DNA from: Nonlabens sp.
GTDB taxonomy: Bacteria > Bacteroidota > Bacteroidia > Flavobacteriales > Flavobacteriaceae
Direction of reading: 5' to 3'
DNA: 10,504 nucleotides
NCBI GenBank assembly: GCA_030731685.1
Contig: JANQTO010000453.1
Coordinates: 1-10,504 of the forward strand
Position 1 is the first letter of the stretch; the number at the start of each line of letters is the position of its first letter. Positions 1 to 6,698 of this stretch are shown one piece after another. The notes under the pieces were generated by a model, which worked only from the letters and a program-made list of their open reading frames with translations, had not been told where the DNA came from and made no database searches. The translations under genes were made by a program, and so were the position numbers.

Positions 1-270
1 GCACCATGCGATAGCATAACGCCGCGCAGCACGCGATTAAACTCATCTAGCATCCCCATGGAACATGAACTTGTACAAGCTGGAATTACACTAGGTAGAA
101 CCACGTATGGCTCGCCTACACTTTCAGACCAAGCAGTATTAAGTTGTCCATCATTAAAGTTAGGGCCAGGCGATAGCACCAGGTCACACAGCGCAGACGA
201 GTTCATATACATACACGAGATAGAAGAAGGCATCGCCATTTATATTAAATTACTAGAAGACGTACTCTAA
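1..270 (+). CDS. argE: ArgE-like M20 acetylornithine/acylcitrulline deacylase, 3' part
   Basis: The reading frame is open from the first base to the TAA at 268-270, so this is the last 89 residues of a gene that starts before the window. The C-terminal signature of the M20 metallopeptidase/ArgE family is visible: a YGSPTLSDQ stretch, then GPGDS, then SHSADEFI, whose His (visible residue 63) is the usual late metal ligand. Next comes the acidic helix that ends these proteins. ArgE removes the N-acyl group in arginine synthesis. Bacteroidota carry an acylornithine carbamoyltransferase, so the substrate may be an N-acylated citrulline rather than acetylornithine; that is inference from lineage. 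ArgH follows 10 nt downstream, which supports membership of an arginine operon. Other M20 peptidases, such as DapE, are possible but fit the context less well. Confidence 0.85.
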   Translation, partial: APCDSITPRSTRLNSSSIPMEHELVQAGITLGRTTYGSPTLSDQAVLSCPSLKLGPGDSTRSHSADEFIYIHEIEEGIAIYIKLLEDVL

Positions 271-280
271 AAACCACCAC

Positions 281-1555
281 ATGAAACTTTGGGATAAAGG
301 CATAAACATCGATAAAAAAATAGAGCAATTTACCGTAGGTAATGACCGCGAGATAGACATGCATATCGCGATATATGACGTGCAGGCATCGCTGGCACAT
401 GCAGTGATGCTGGAATCTATAGGCATTTTAAACACAGCCGAATTGCAACAACTAAAAGGTGGTCTTCAAGCGATTGCCGAAACGATAGAAAACGGCACCT
501 TTGTCATAGAAGAGAGCTTTGAAGACGTACATTCTAAAATCGAATTTGAGCTTACTAAAAATCTGGGCGATATAGGTAAGAAAATACACACCGCACGTTC
601 TAGAAACGACCAGGTTCTTGTAGCCTTGCAGCTTTATTACAAAGAGCAATTACAGCAGATTCAGGTAAAAACAAAAACCTTTTTTGACACGCTGTTATCC
701 CTAGCTGAAGCGCATAAAAACCAAGTGCTACCAGGCTATACGCACTTACAAGTCGCCATGCCATCATCTTTTGGGTTGTGGTTCAGTGCTTATGCTGAAC
801 TGCTCATAGATGACGTGTACATGTTGCAAGCCGCTCTTAAAACCGTAGACCAGAATCCGCTGGGGTCTGCTGCTGGGTACGGCAGTTCGTTTCCTATAGA
901 TAGAGCCTTAACTACAGAAGAACTAGGCTTTGCAACTTTAAAATACAATGTAGTTGCCGCTCAAATGAGTCGTGGTAAAAGCGAGCGTACGGTTGCTATG
1001 GCTTTAGGTAGTTTGTGCAACACGCTAGCCCGTTTTGCGATGGATATTTGTTTGTACAACAGCCAAAACTTCAACTTTATCACCTTTCCCGACGCGCTTA
1101 CTACAGGTAGCAGCATCATGCCGCACAAGAAAAATCCAGACGTTTTTGAACTTTTGCGAGGTAAGGCAAATAAAATACAAGCTTTGCATACAGAAATGGT
1201 TTTGATTACCAATAATCTACCGAGCGGTTACCACCGCGACTACCAGTTATTAAAGGAAAATACCATTGCTGCCATAGAAGACGTAAAAGATATGCTCGAC
1301 ATTTTTACGTATGCCATCGCACAGGTACAGGTGCAGCACATAGACCTTAATGATCTTAAATATCAATATCTATATACGGTTGATAACATAAACACGCTCA
1401 TGGAAAACGGCATGCCCTTTAGAGAAGCTTACCAGAAAATAGGCAGCGAGGTGCAAGACTGCACGTATATTCCTGACAGGTCTAAAACGCACACACATGT
1501 GGGCAGCATGGGGAATTTGTGTTTAGATAAAATCAAAGAAAAGTTTCCCGTTTAG
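281..1555 (+). CDS. argH: argininosuccinate lyase
   Basis: This 424-residue cytosolic enzyme splits argininosuccinate into arginine and fumarate, the last step of arginine synthesis. It belongs to the fumarase/aspartase superfamily. Its three conserved segments are all present: HTARSRNDQ at residues 103-111, GYTHLQ at 152-157 with His155 in the active site, and the signature loop GSSIMPHKKNP at 276-286 with the catalytic serine. The length is slightly below the roughly 450-460 of enterobacterial ArgH but normal for the flavobacterial form. The ATG at 281 is chosen because the protein then begins MKLWDKG, as its relatives do. There is no Shine-Dalgarno site, only A-rich sequence. It lies 10 nt after the ArgE-like gene and is probably the last gene of the operon, since a hairpin follows its stop. 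Confidence 0.97.
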   Translation: MKLWDKGINIDKKIEQFTVGNDREIDMHIAIYDVQASLAHAVMLESIGILNTAELQQLKGGLQAIAETIENGTFVIEESFEDVHSKIEFELTKNLGDIGKKIHTARSRNDQVLVALQLYYKEQLQQIQVKTKTFFDTLLSLAEAHKNQVLPGYTHLQVAMPSSFGLWFSAYAELLIDDVYMLQAALKTVDQNPLGSAAGYGSSFPIDRALTTEELGFATLKYNVVAAQMSRGKSERTVAMALGSLCNTLARFAMDICLYNSQNFNFITFPDALTTGSSIMPHKKNPDVFELLRGKANKIQALHTEMVLITNNLPSGYHRDYQLLKENTIAAIEDVKDMLDIFTYAIAQVQVQHIDLNDLKYQYLYTVDNINTLMENGMPFREAYQKIGSEVQDCTYIPDRSKTHTHVGSMGNLCLDKIKEKFPV

Positions 1556-1556
1556 T

Positions 1557-1603
1557 AGGTTTAGAAGTCCGCTTTTGCGAAAGCGAACATTCTAAAAACC
1601 TTT
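1557..1603 (+). terminator. imperfect hairpin after argH, built around an iterated palindrome
   Basis: Starting 2 nt after the argH stop, an outer arm GGTTTAGAA (1558-1566) can pair with TTCTAAA...CC (1590-1600, two bulged A). An inner stem CGCTTT/AAAGCG (1570-1575 with 1580-1585) closes a TGCG tetraloop. Only three T follow (1601-1603), so termination efficiency is uncertain. Its position at the end of the arginine operon makes it the best terminator candidate there. Confidence 0.45.
1570..1585. repeat. iterated palindrome copy 1 (intergenic, one mismatch)
   Basis: CGCTTTTGCGAAAGCG differs at one base from the perfect palindrome CGCTTTCGCGAAAGCG found twice elsewhere in the window. This copy is non-coding and forms the core of the hairpin after argH. 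Confidence 0.75.
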
Positions 1604-1727
1604 AGAGTAACAAAAAAATAGCCTTGTTGTTCATCAAAATACAGCCATCTAATTTAGTTTTATATATTTGTAAATCAATTATTTATAAATATTTTAAAAA
1701 CTTAATTTTACAAAAAACTGTTAAAAG

Positions 1728-1760
1728 TTTGGTTTTTAGAACAAGTTGACTACATCTTTG
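1728..1760 (+). promoter_or_regulatory. candidate Bacteroidota-type promoter for the met leader
   Basis: TTTG at 1728-1731 is followed after 21 nt by CATCTTTG at 1753-1760. This resembles the primary-sigma promoter of Bacteroidota (TTTG, 19-21 nt, TAnnTTTG), with C replacing the first T of the -7 element. Transcription would start near 1766, about 20 nt before the riboswitch P1 helix, which is a sensible arrangement. A perfect TATATTTG lies upstream at 1663-1670 but has no well-spaced -33 partner. Confidence 0.45.
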
Positions 1761-1785
1761 CATCAACGTTCATAACCATTTTGAA

Positions 1786-1889
1786 ATTATCAAGAAAGGA
1801 CGAGGGAACAGACCCGTCGACTCCTTAGCAACCCTTAACACTCCGTTAAGAAGGTGCTAAATTCTGCTCAAGCAATTGAGATAGATGAT
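1786..1889 (+). ncRNA. SAM-I (S-box) riboswitch aptamer
   Basis: The sequence follows the S-box consensus: ATCAAGAAAGGACGAGGGA, then GACCCG, then TTAGCAACC, then AAGGTGCTAAATTCTGC. The four-helix fold can be drawn. P1 is ATTATC (1786-1791) with GATGAT (1884-1889). P2 is AAGGA (1796-1800) with TCCTT (1822-1826), and contains an inner GGG/CCC pairing and a kink-turn-like asymmetric loop. P3 is ACC-CTTAAC with GTTAAG-A-GGT around 1831-1855. P4 is CTCAA (1867-1871) with TTGAG (1876-1880). It should bind S-adenosylmethionine and reduce expression of metY-metX-hom when SAM is plentiful. The downstream genes make the methionine precursor homocysteine, which fits exactly. Confidence 0.93.
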
Positions 1890-1894
1890 ACGCA

Positions 1895-1929
1895 AATAAG
1901 TAGGTTATACTTATTCAAGTTTCTTTTTT
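1895..1929 (+). terminator. expression-platform terminator hairpin of the SAM riboswitch
   Basis: AATAAGTA (1895-1902) and TACTTATT (1908-1915) form a perfect 8-bp stem with a GGTTA loop. A T-rich run follows, with ten of the last eleven bases T or C up to 1929. It starts 6 nt after P1. A competing pairing of TTGAG (1876-1880, the 3' side of P4) with TTCAA (1914-1918) would disrupt the stem and could act as the antiterminator. The hairpin is seen directly; its role as a SAM-controlled switch is inferred. Confidence 0.65.
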
Positions 1930-2019
1930 GATTCCCGTTATCTGGCGTTTGCTGGGCAGCTGGTTTTTTTTCGTTTTGGTGTTGGGCTTTTTATTTAATC
2001 ATTTTAAAAAGAAACAACA
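1930..2019 (+). promoter_or_regulatory. T-rich untranslated leader between riboswitch and metY
   Basis: These 90 nt are strongly T/G-biased on the plus strand, then change to the A-rich TTTAAAAAGAAACAACA just before the metY ATG. Bacteroidota translation starts commonly have such A-rich regions. A weak stem CTGGC (1942-1946) with GCTGG (1959-1963, two G-T wobbles) is followed by eight T (1964-1971), so it could be a second terminator. I see no convincing gene in the stretch. Confidence 0.4.
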
Positions 2020-3309
2020 ATGTCTCAAAAATTTTCAACACTGGCCCTGCATGCAGGACACGATTTTCAAGCAAACGGTGGTACACGCGCTGTACCACTT
2101 TATCAATCAACCGCTTACGTTTTTAAAAATAGCGACCACGCGGCAAACCTTTTTGCGCTGGCCGAGCCTGGCTACATTTACACACGCATTAATAACCCAA
2201 CGGTAGATGTGCTAGAGCAGCGTCTTGCGGCACTAGAAGGCGGCATTGCAGCGGTGGCGACAGCCTCTGGAACCAGCGCTATTTCAACCACATTGCTCAC
2301 GTTACTGCGTGCTGGCGACCACATTGTGGCGAGCAGTTCACTGTATGGTGGTACCTACAATTTACTATCGGTTACGTTACCTCGATTGGGAATTACTACA
2401 ACCTTTGTAAATCCTAATGATGAGGACGCTTTCGCGAAAGCGGTACAAGAAAACACCCGTGCGATTTTTGTAGAATCTCTAGGAAACCCAAAGCTAGACG
2501 TACTCGATTTAGACGTGATAAGTGTACAGGCAAAAACTGCTAGAGTACCATTAATCGTTGATAACACAGTAGCCACGCCTTATTTGTTAAACCCAATTGC
2601 GCACGGTGCAGACATCGTGATACATTCCCTAACAAAGTACATTAATGGAAACGGAACAGCATTGGGAGGCATTATCATAGACGCAGGGAAATTTGACTGG
2701 ACAAACGGCAAGTTCCCAGAATTTACAGAGCCTAGCGCAGGTTATCATGGACTTGTTTATGCAGAGGTTTTAAAAGAAGCCAGTTTTATCGCAAAGGTGC
2801 GCATAGAAGGATTGCGCGATATAGGCGCGGCTATATCGCCATTTAACGCATGGCAAATTATACAAGGTTTAGAAACCTTAAACATACGTGTAGAAAAGCA
2901 CTCTAAAAATGCACTCGAACTCGCAAAATGGCTGCAAACCAGACCAGATTTGGCATGGGTAAATTATCCTGGTTTAGAAGACAGCGCTTACCATGAGTTG
3001 GCTCAAAAATACCTGCCTAAAGGGCAGAGCGGTATTGTAACTTTTGGACTTAAAGGTGGTTATGAGCAGGCAAAAAAGGTTGTGGACAACGCAAAAGTTT
3101 TCTCGTTACTAGCAAACATAGGCGACACAAAATCGTTGATAATACACCCAGCAAGTACCACGCACCAGCAGCTTAGTGAAGAGTCTCAACTTGCCACAGG
3201 TGTTTCTAAAGATTTGATAAGACTGTCTGTAGGTTTAGAAGATGTGAGTGACCTCACTGCCGACTTAGAAGCGGCATTTGCAACTGTAACAGAAAAAGCG
3301 ACTGTTTAG
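2020..3309 (+). CDS. metY: O-acetylhomoserine sulfhydrylase (MetY)
   Basis: This is a 429-residue cytosolic PLP enzyme of the Cys/Met metabolism family. It joins sulfide to O-acetylhomoserine to give homocysteine and acetate. Visible family features are the N-terminal TLALHAG, GTSAIS in the cofactor phosphate region, SLYGGTY with Tyr109 stacking over PLP, VDNT with Asp181 contacting the pyridine nitrogen, and HSLTKYINGNG with Lys206 as the Schiff-base lysine. The length matches MetY (about 425-430) rather than MetB or MetC (about 380-400). The ATG at 2020 gives the canonical N-terminus and sits behind an A-rich start region. It is the first gene behind the SAM riboswitch and overlaps metX by one base. 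An iterated palindrome lies inside it at 2427-2442. Confidence 0.95.
   Translation: MSQKFSTLALHAGHDFQANGGTRAVPLYQSTAYVFKNSDHAANLFALAEPGYIYTRINNPTVDVLEQRLAALEGGIAAVATASGTSAISTTLLTLLRAGDHIVASSSLYGGTYNLLSVTLPRLGITTTFVNPNDEDAFAKAVQENTRAIFVESLGNPKLDVLDLDVISVQAKTARVPLIVDNTVATPYLLNPIAHGADIVIHSLTKYINGNGTALGGIIIDAGKFDWTNGKFPEFTEPSAGYHGLVYAEVLKEASFIAKVRIEGLRDIGAAISPFNAWQIIQGLETLNIRVEKHSKNALELAKWLQTRPDLAWVNYPGLEDSAYHELAQKYLPKGQSGIVTFGLKGGYEQAKKVVDNAKVFSLLANIGDTKSLIIHPASTTHQQLSEESQLATGVSKDLIRLSVGLEDVSDLTADLEAAFATVTEKATV
2427..2442. repeat. iterated palindrome copy 2 (perfect, inside metY)
   Basis: A perfect CGCTTTCGCGAAAGCG lies within the metY reading frame and is read as Ala-Phe-Ala-Lys-Ala in the sequence DAFAKAVQE (about residues 136-144). 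It falls in the loop or helix following the PLP-stacking tyrosine segment and keeps the frame. Confidence 0.85.
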
Positions 3310-4298
3310 TGAAACAAGAATTGCAACATATAAATTTTGAACAGTTTACACTGGCTTGCGGGAAATCACAGGCAGTTCATGTAAGTTACCAGCTTTATGG
3401 GCGCACGTTACATACGGCGCCTATAATTTTGGTAAATCATGCATTAACGGGCAATAGCGCAGTAACAGACTGGTGGTCGCAGCAAGTAGGTTCGGGCAAA
3501 CCATTAGACACGGACAGATATACGATTATTTGCTTAAACATACCTGGTAACGGTTATGACGGTGCAATAGAGCATCTTATTTATAATTATCAAGACTGGA
3601 CGCTGGGCGATGTGGCTCGTGTTTTCATTGAAGCCCTCAAAAAGTTACGTGTTTGCTATGTGCATGCAGGTATAGGCGGCAGCATAGGTGGCGCATTATT
3701 ATGGGAAATGGTTGTTCAGACACCAGAACTTTTCCTCACGATTATTCCCATAGCCGCAGACTGGAAAGCCACAGACTGGCTCGTGGCGTGCTGTGATGTG
3801 CAAGACGCTATTTTGACAAACTCAGCTTTTCCGGTAGAAGATGCTCGTAAACACGCAATGACTTTTTATCGCTCGCCGCAAAGTCTAAAACAGAAATTTA
3901 ACAGAGAAAAAGAAGGGCGTTTTGCTGTTCAAAACTGGTTAACGCACCATGGAAAAAGTTTAAAACAACGTTACACATTACCAGCATATAAACTTCTGAA
4001 TCATTTATTAATTACTACCAATGCTGCAAGAAATACGAATGATAACATCGTTCAAGCACTTGCGCAAAGTGAAACAGTAATACACGTGGTTTCTATAGAT
4101 ACTGATGGCTTTTTTGTCCCTCAAGAAGATGAAGAAACAGTAGCATTATTAAAACCATTCAAAGAAATAACACAGCATTACATAAACAGCATCCATGGTC
4201 ACGATGCCTTTTTAATAGAACATGACCAAGTTACTGTAATTATAAATAGCGTATTAGAAAGCATTCATACAAAACAGGTTATTGAACCTTGTTATTAA
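3309..4298 (+). CDS. metX: homoserine O-acetyltransferase-like alpha/beta hydrolase (MetX)
   Basis: This 329-residue alpha/beta-hydrolase-fold protein is predicted to acetylate homoserine with acetyl-CoA, feeding MetY. Features are HALTGNS near the N-terminus (oxyanion region), the nucleophile elbow GGSIGG with Ser125, an acidic residue in SIDTDGF (Asp264 or Asp266), and GHDAF with catalytic His298. It is about 30-50 residues shorter than classical MetX and lacks the usual NVLGGCYG text, having NIPGNGYDG instead, so it is a divergent flavobacterial form. The start is GTG, overlapping the last base of the metY stop (TAG 3307-3309), which suggests translational coupling. Acyl specificity (acetyl or succinyl) cannot be read from the sequence; pairing with metY favours acetyl. 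Confidence 0.85.
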   Translation: MKQELQHINFEQFTLACGKSQAVHVSYQLYGRTLHTAPIILVNHALTGNSAVTDWWSQQVGSGKPLDTDRYTIICLNIPGNGYDGAIEHLIYNYQDWTLGDVARVFIEALKKLRVCYVHAGIGGSIGGALLWEMVVQTPELFLTIIPIAADWKATDWLVACCDVQDAILTNSAFPVEDARKHAMTFYRSPQSLKQKFNREKEGRFAVQNWLTHHGKSLKQRYTLPAYKLLNHLLITTNAARNTNDNIVQALAQSETVIHVVSIDTDGFFVPQEDEETVALLKPFKEITQHYINSIHGHDAFLIEHDQVTVIINSVLESIHTKQVIEPCY

Positions 4299-4308
4299 AC
4301 ATCAATCC

Positions 4309-5394
4309 ATGAAAACAGTTCATTTATATATATTCGGAATCGGGAATGTGGGAAGTACGCTTATTGAACAAGTGCTTGCTGCGAGTTCATTTTTTAAAGA
4401 AAAACATCAGTTGGATTTGCGTATTGTAGGTATTGTGAATTCTAGTAGAGTTCTATGCAATGCCAGCGGTATTTCTAAAGAATGGAAAACAGACTTCGCT
4501 CATTTTTCCACTCCTAGACAACCAGATAGTTTCTACAATTTTGCACTGCTCCATGATGAGGTGCGCATCGCCGTAGATGCCACGGCCAGTAAAGAACTGT
4601 CTACTTTTTATCCTGAACTGGTGCAAAAAGGATTTCATATAGTCACCGCAAATAAAATTGCCAATACCTTATCACAAGATTTTTACGATCATCTAAGACG
4701 AGAACTGCATGTCAATAATTTAAGTTTTGAATATGAGACTAATGTAGGCGCAGGGTTACCTATCGTCGCTACCGTAAAGGACTTAACAAACAGCGGCGAG
4801 CATATAGCCGTCATTAATGGTGTTTTTTCAGGTTCGCTGGGCTATATATTTAATAGGTTTTCACAAGAAGAAACGCCTATTTCTAGCATCATAAAAGATG
4901 CACTTACTCAAGGCTACACAGAACCTGACCCTAGAGAAGACTTATCAGGAAATGATGTGGCGCGCAAACTACTAGTACTTGCAAGAGAGACAGGTTTAAA
5001 ACTAGAATTTGAAGATATTAGCATAGAAAATCTCGTGACTCCAGAACTGCAAGAATTGGACTTAAAAGATTTTTTAAATAATCTGTCAAATCTTGATGCG
5101 TCATTTGATAAATTAAAACATAGCCTTTTAGAGGATGAAGTTCTTAGACATGTAGGCAGCTTAAATACACAAACAAAACAGCTGACCGTTTCCCTGCAAA
5201 AAGTAAAAAAAGACAGCCCAGCAGGTCAGCTAAGTGGCAGCGATGGCTTTTTTGAGGTATACTCATCTAGTTATAAAACCCATCCGCTAGTCATAAAGGG
5301 TGCTGGTGCAGGCCGTGAGGTTACTGCTCGAGGGTTGCTGTCTGATATTATTAAGGTAGCAAATAGGGCAGAGACGTTTGTTTACAGTAGGTAA
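4309..5394 (+). CDS. hom: homoserine dehydrogenase, monofunctional
   Basis: This 361-residue enzyme reduces aspartate semialdehyde to homoserine, supplying MetX. The Rossmann motif GIGNVG is at residues 10-15. TANK with Lys116 follows, then the central ETNVGAGLP and SGSLGYIFN. In the catalytic segment EPDPREDLSGNDVARK, Glu205, Asp211, Asp216 and Lys220 have the same spacing as the catalytic residues I recall from the yeast enzyme. There is no aspartokinase domain and no C-terminal ACT domain, so threonine feedback is not expected. A longer frame from a TTG at 4282 would overlap metX. The ATG at 4309, 10 nt after the metX stop, is preferred because it places the nucleotide-binding strand at the N-terminus. 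Riboswitch control implies a methionine-dedicated homoserine supply. Confidence 0.92.
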   Translation: MKTVHLYIFGIGNVGSTLIEQVLAASSFFKEKHQLDLRIVGIVNSSRVLCNASGISKEWKTDFAHFSTPRQPDSFYNFALLHDEVRIAVDATASKELSTFYPELVQKGFHIVTANKIANTLSQDFYDHLRRELHVNNLSFEYETNVGAGLPIVATVKDLTNSGEHIAVINGVFSGSLGYIFNRFSQEETPISSIIKDALTQGYTEPDPREDLSGNDVARKLLVLARETGLKLEFEDISIENLVTPELQELDLKDFLNNLSNLDASFDKLKHSLLEDEVLRHVGSLNTQTKQLTVSLQKVKKDSPAGQLSGSDGFFEVYSSSYKTHPLVIKGAGAGREVTARGLLSDIIKVANRAETFVYSR

Positions 5395-5452
5395 AAACAA
5401 AAACAATGGCAAAAGTAAAAGTAAACTCAAACCTAAATCTAAATTTAAAAGA
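5393..5452 (+). repeat. degenerate AAANNN hexamer array, ten units
   Basis: Beginning inside the hom stop codon, the sequence reads as ten consecutive 6-nt units. They are AAAAAC twice, AATGGC, AAAAGT twice, AAACTC, AAACCT, AAATCT, AAATTT and AAAAGA. Nine of the ten units start with AAA. Read on the other strand the period gives alternating Phe-X dipeptides, which is an artefact of the repeat rather than a gene. Confidence 0.7.
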
Positions 5453-5465
5453 GACAGCCCACAGT

Positions 5466-5542
5466 ACACTGCAAACTGCGACCGCGGCTAGGACTGAGAA
5501 CGGACAGACTGCAAACTGCGACTGAGACTGCAAACTGAAATC
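5466..5542 (+). repeat. ACTGCAAACTGCGAC-type degenerate repeat cluster
   Basis: ACTGCAAACTGCGAC occurs exactly at 5468-5482 and 5508-5522, 40 nt apart, and its first 11 bases recur at 5527-5537. The rest of the stretch consists of related CTGxxA hexamers (CTGAGA, CTGCGA, CTGCAA). It directly follows the AAANNN array. No hairpin terminator for the met operon is evident here. Confidence 0.75.
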
Positions 5543-5550
5543 ACAAACTC

Positions 5551-5581
5551 TTGTTTTCAAACCCAATAATCCCGACCTTTG
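5551..5581 (+). promoter_or_regulatory. candidate promoter of the ferredoxin reductase operon
   Basis: TTG at 5551-5553 and GACCTTTG at 5574-5581 are separated by 20 nt. This is close to the Bacteroidota -33/-7 pattern (TTTG / TAnnTTTG), with G for the first T of the -7 box. Transcription would begin near 5588, leaving a leader of roughly 37 nt before the ATG at 5625. Confidence 0.45.
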
Positions 5582-5624
5582 CAACGCCTTAATCATGAGG
5601 CATAAAAGTTGCTAGTGAACCGTT

Positions 5625-6698
5625 ATGATTACTACAGATATACTAATTATTGGTGCTGGACCTACAGGTCTTTTTGCTGTTTTTGAAGCAGGATTGCTCA
5701 AGCTTAAATGTCATTTAATCGATGCATTGCCGCAACCTGGTGGGCAGTGTTCAGAGCTGTATCCTAAAAAGCCCATTTATGACATCCCTGGTTTTCCAGA
5801 GGTGCTTGCGGGTGATTTAGTAGACAATCTTATGGAACAAATTAAGCCGTTTCAACCTGGTTTTACCTTGGGTGAGCGTGCACAGGATATAGAAAAACAA
5901 GAGGATGGTAGCTTTATCGTAACGACCAATAAAGGCACAAAGCACCACGCAAAAATTGTTGCCATTGCTGGAGGTTTAGGTTCGTTTGAACCACGTAAAC
6001 CTGAGCTAGATAATATCGCCAGTTATGAAGATAACGGCGTTGCTTACATGATTAAGGATCCAGAGGTATATCGCGATAAGCGTGTTGTTATAGCTGGCGG
6101 TGGTGATAGTGCCTTAGACTGGAGTATTTTCTTGGCTAATGTTGCCAGTGAAGTTACCCTTGTTCACAGGCGAGAGGAGTTCCGTGGAGCGCTGGATAGT
6201 GTAGAAAAAGTAAGTGAGCTGGTGCAGCAGGGAAAAATTAAACTCTTTACACCTGCCGAGGTTACTGCCGTGAACGGTGATGGTAAGGTAGAGTCCGTCC
6301 ACGTTACGGTTTACGATGAGGCAAAAAGGGTAGAAGCTATAGAATGTGATGCATTTATACCGTTGTTTGGGCTTTCGCCAAAGTTAGGTCCCATAGGCGA
6401 TTGGGGTCTCGAAATAGAAAAGAATGCCATTAAAGTAGATAACACGTTAGACTACCAGACAAATATTCCTGGCATTTATGCTATAGGCGATGTAAATACC
6501 TACCCAGGAAAATTGAAACTAATTCTTTGTGGTTTTCATGAAGCTACCCTGATGTGTCAAAGTGCATATCAACGTATCTTTCCAGATAAAAAATATGTCA
6601 TGAAATACACTACGGTAGGTGGCATAGACGGTTTTGACGGAAGTCGCAAAGAAGCCGAAAAAGCCGTGATTAAAAAAATAGAAAACGCACATGTCTGA
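5625..6698 (+). CDS. ferredoxin-NADP reductase, thioredoxin-reductase-like (YumC type)
   Basis: This 357-residue two-domain flavoprotein probably moves electrons between NADPH and a ferredoxin. The FAD Rossmann motif GAGPTG is at residues 10-15, followed by PGGQC at 38-42. The NADPH domain has GGGDS at 158-162 and HRR at 181-183, the arginines that usually select the 2'-phosphate of NADPH. The second FAD segment IYAIGDV has Asp289. It lacks the redox CxxC of thioredoxin reductase and resembles Bacillus subtilis YumC along its length. Its last 8 nt overlap the start of a [2Fe-2S] ferredoxin gene, its likely redox partner. In many flavobacteria such a pair accompanies sulfite reductase genes, so a role in assimilatory sulfur reduction is plausible given the met operon upstream, but not shown here. 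Confidence 0.88.
   Translation: MITTDILIIGAGPTGLFAVFEAGLLKLKCHLIDALPQPGGQCSELYPKKPIYDIPGFPEVLAGDLVDNLMEQIKPFQPGFTLGERAQDIEKQEDGSFIVTTNKGTKHHAKIVAIAGGLGSFEPRKPELDNIASYEDNGVAYMIKDPEVYRDKRVVIAGGGDSALDWSIFLANVASEVTLVHRREEFRGALDSVEKVSELVQQGKIKLFTPAEVTAVNGDGKVESVHVTVYDEAKRVEAIECDAFIPLFGLSPKLGPIGDWGLEIEKNAIKVDNTLDYQTNIPGIYAIGDVNTYPGKLKLILCGFHEATLMCQSAYQRIFPDKKYVMKYTTVGGIDGFDGSRKEAEKAVIKKIENAHV

Noticed and set aside
1663..1670. Perfect TATATTTG -7 box upstream of the met leader
   Set aside because: No TTTG at 19-21 nt upstream; the nearest TTG is over 30 nt away. The pair at 1728/1753 fits better.
1928..2206. Open frame with a hydrophobic N-terminus between the riboswitch and metY
   Set aside because: It starts with TTG inside the T tract, has no start region, and runs deep into metY in another frame. 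The hydrophobicity comes from the T-rich leader.
4282..4308. Upstream TTG extension of hom
   Set aside because: It would overlap metX and add residues before the nucleotide-binding strand. The ATG at 4309 fits family length and operon spacing.
5406..5525. Possible 39-residue small gene beginning MAKVKVNSN after hom
   Set aside because: It is simply a translation through the two period-6 repeat arrays, with no domain, and its ATG is an accident of one hexamer unit.
5287..5596. Minus-strand frames with alternating Phe-X residues
   Set aside because: The FKFRFRFEF pattern is the complement of the AAANNN array and the frame overlaps hom. No family resemblance.
6371..6384. GCTTTCGCCAAAGTT as a further palindrome copy in the reductase gene
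   Set aside because: It has three mismatches to the core, is not self-complementary, and encodes an ordinary conserved family segment (GLSPKLGP).
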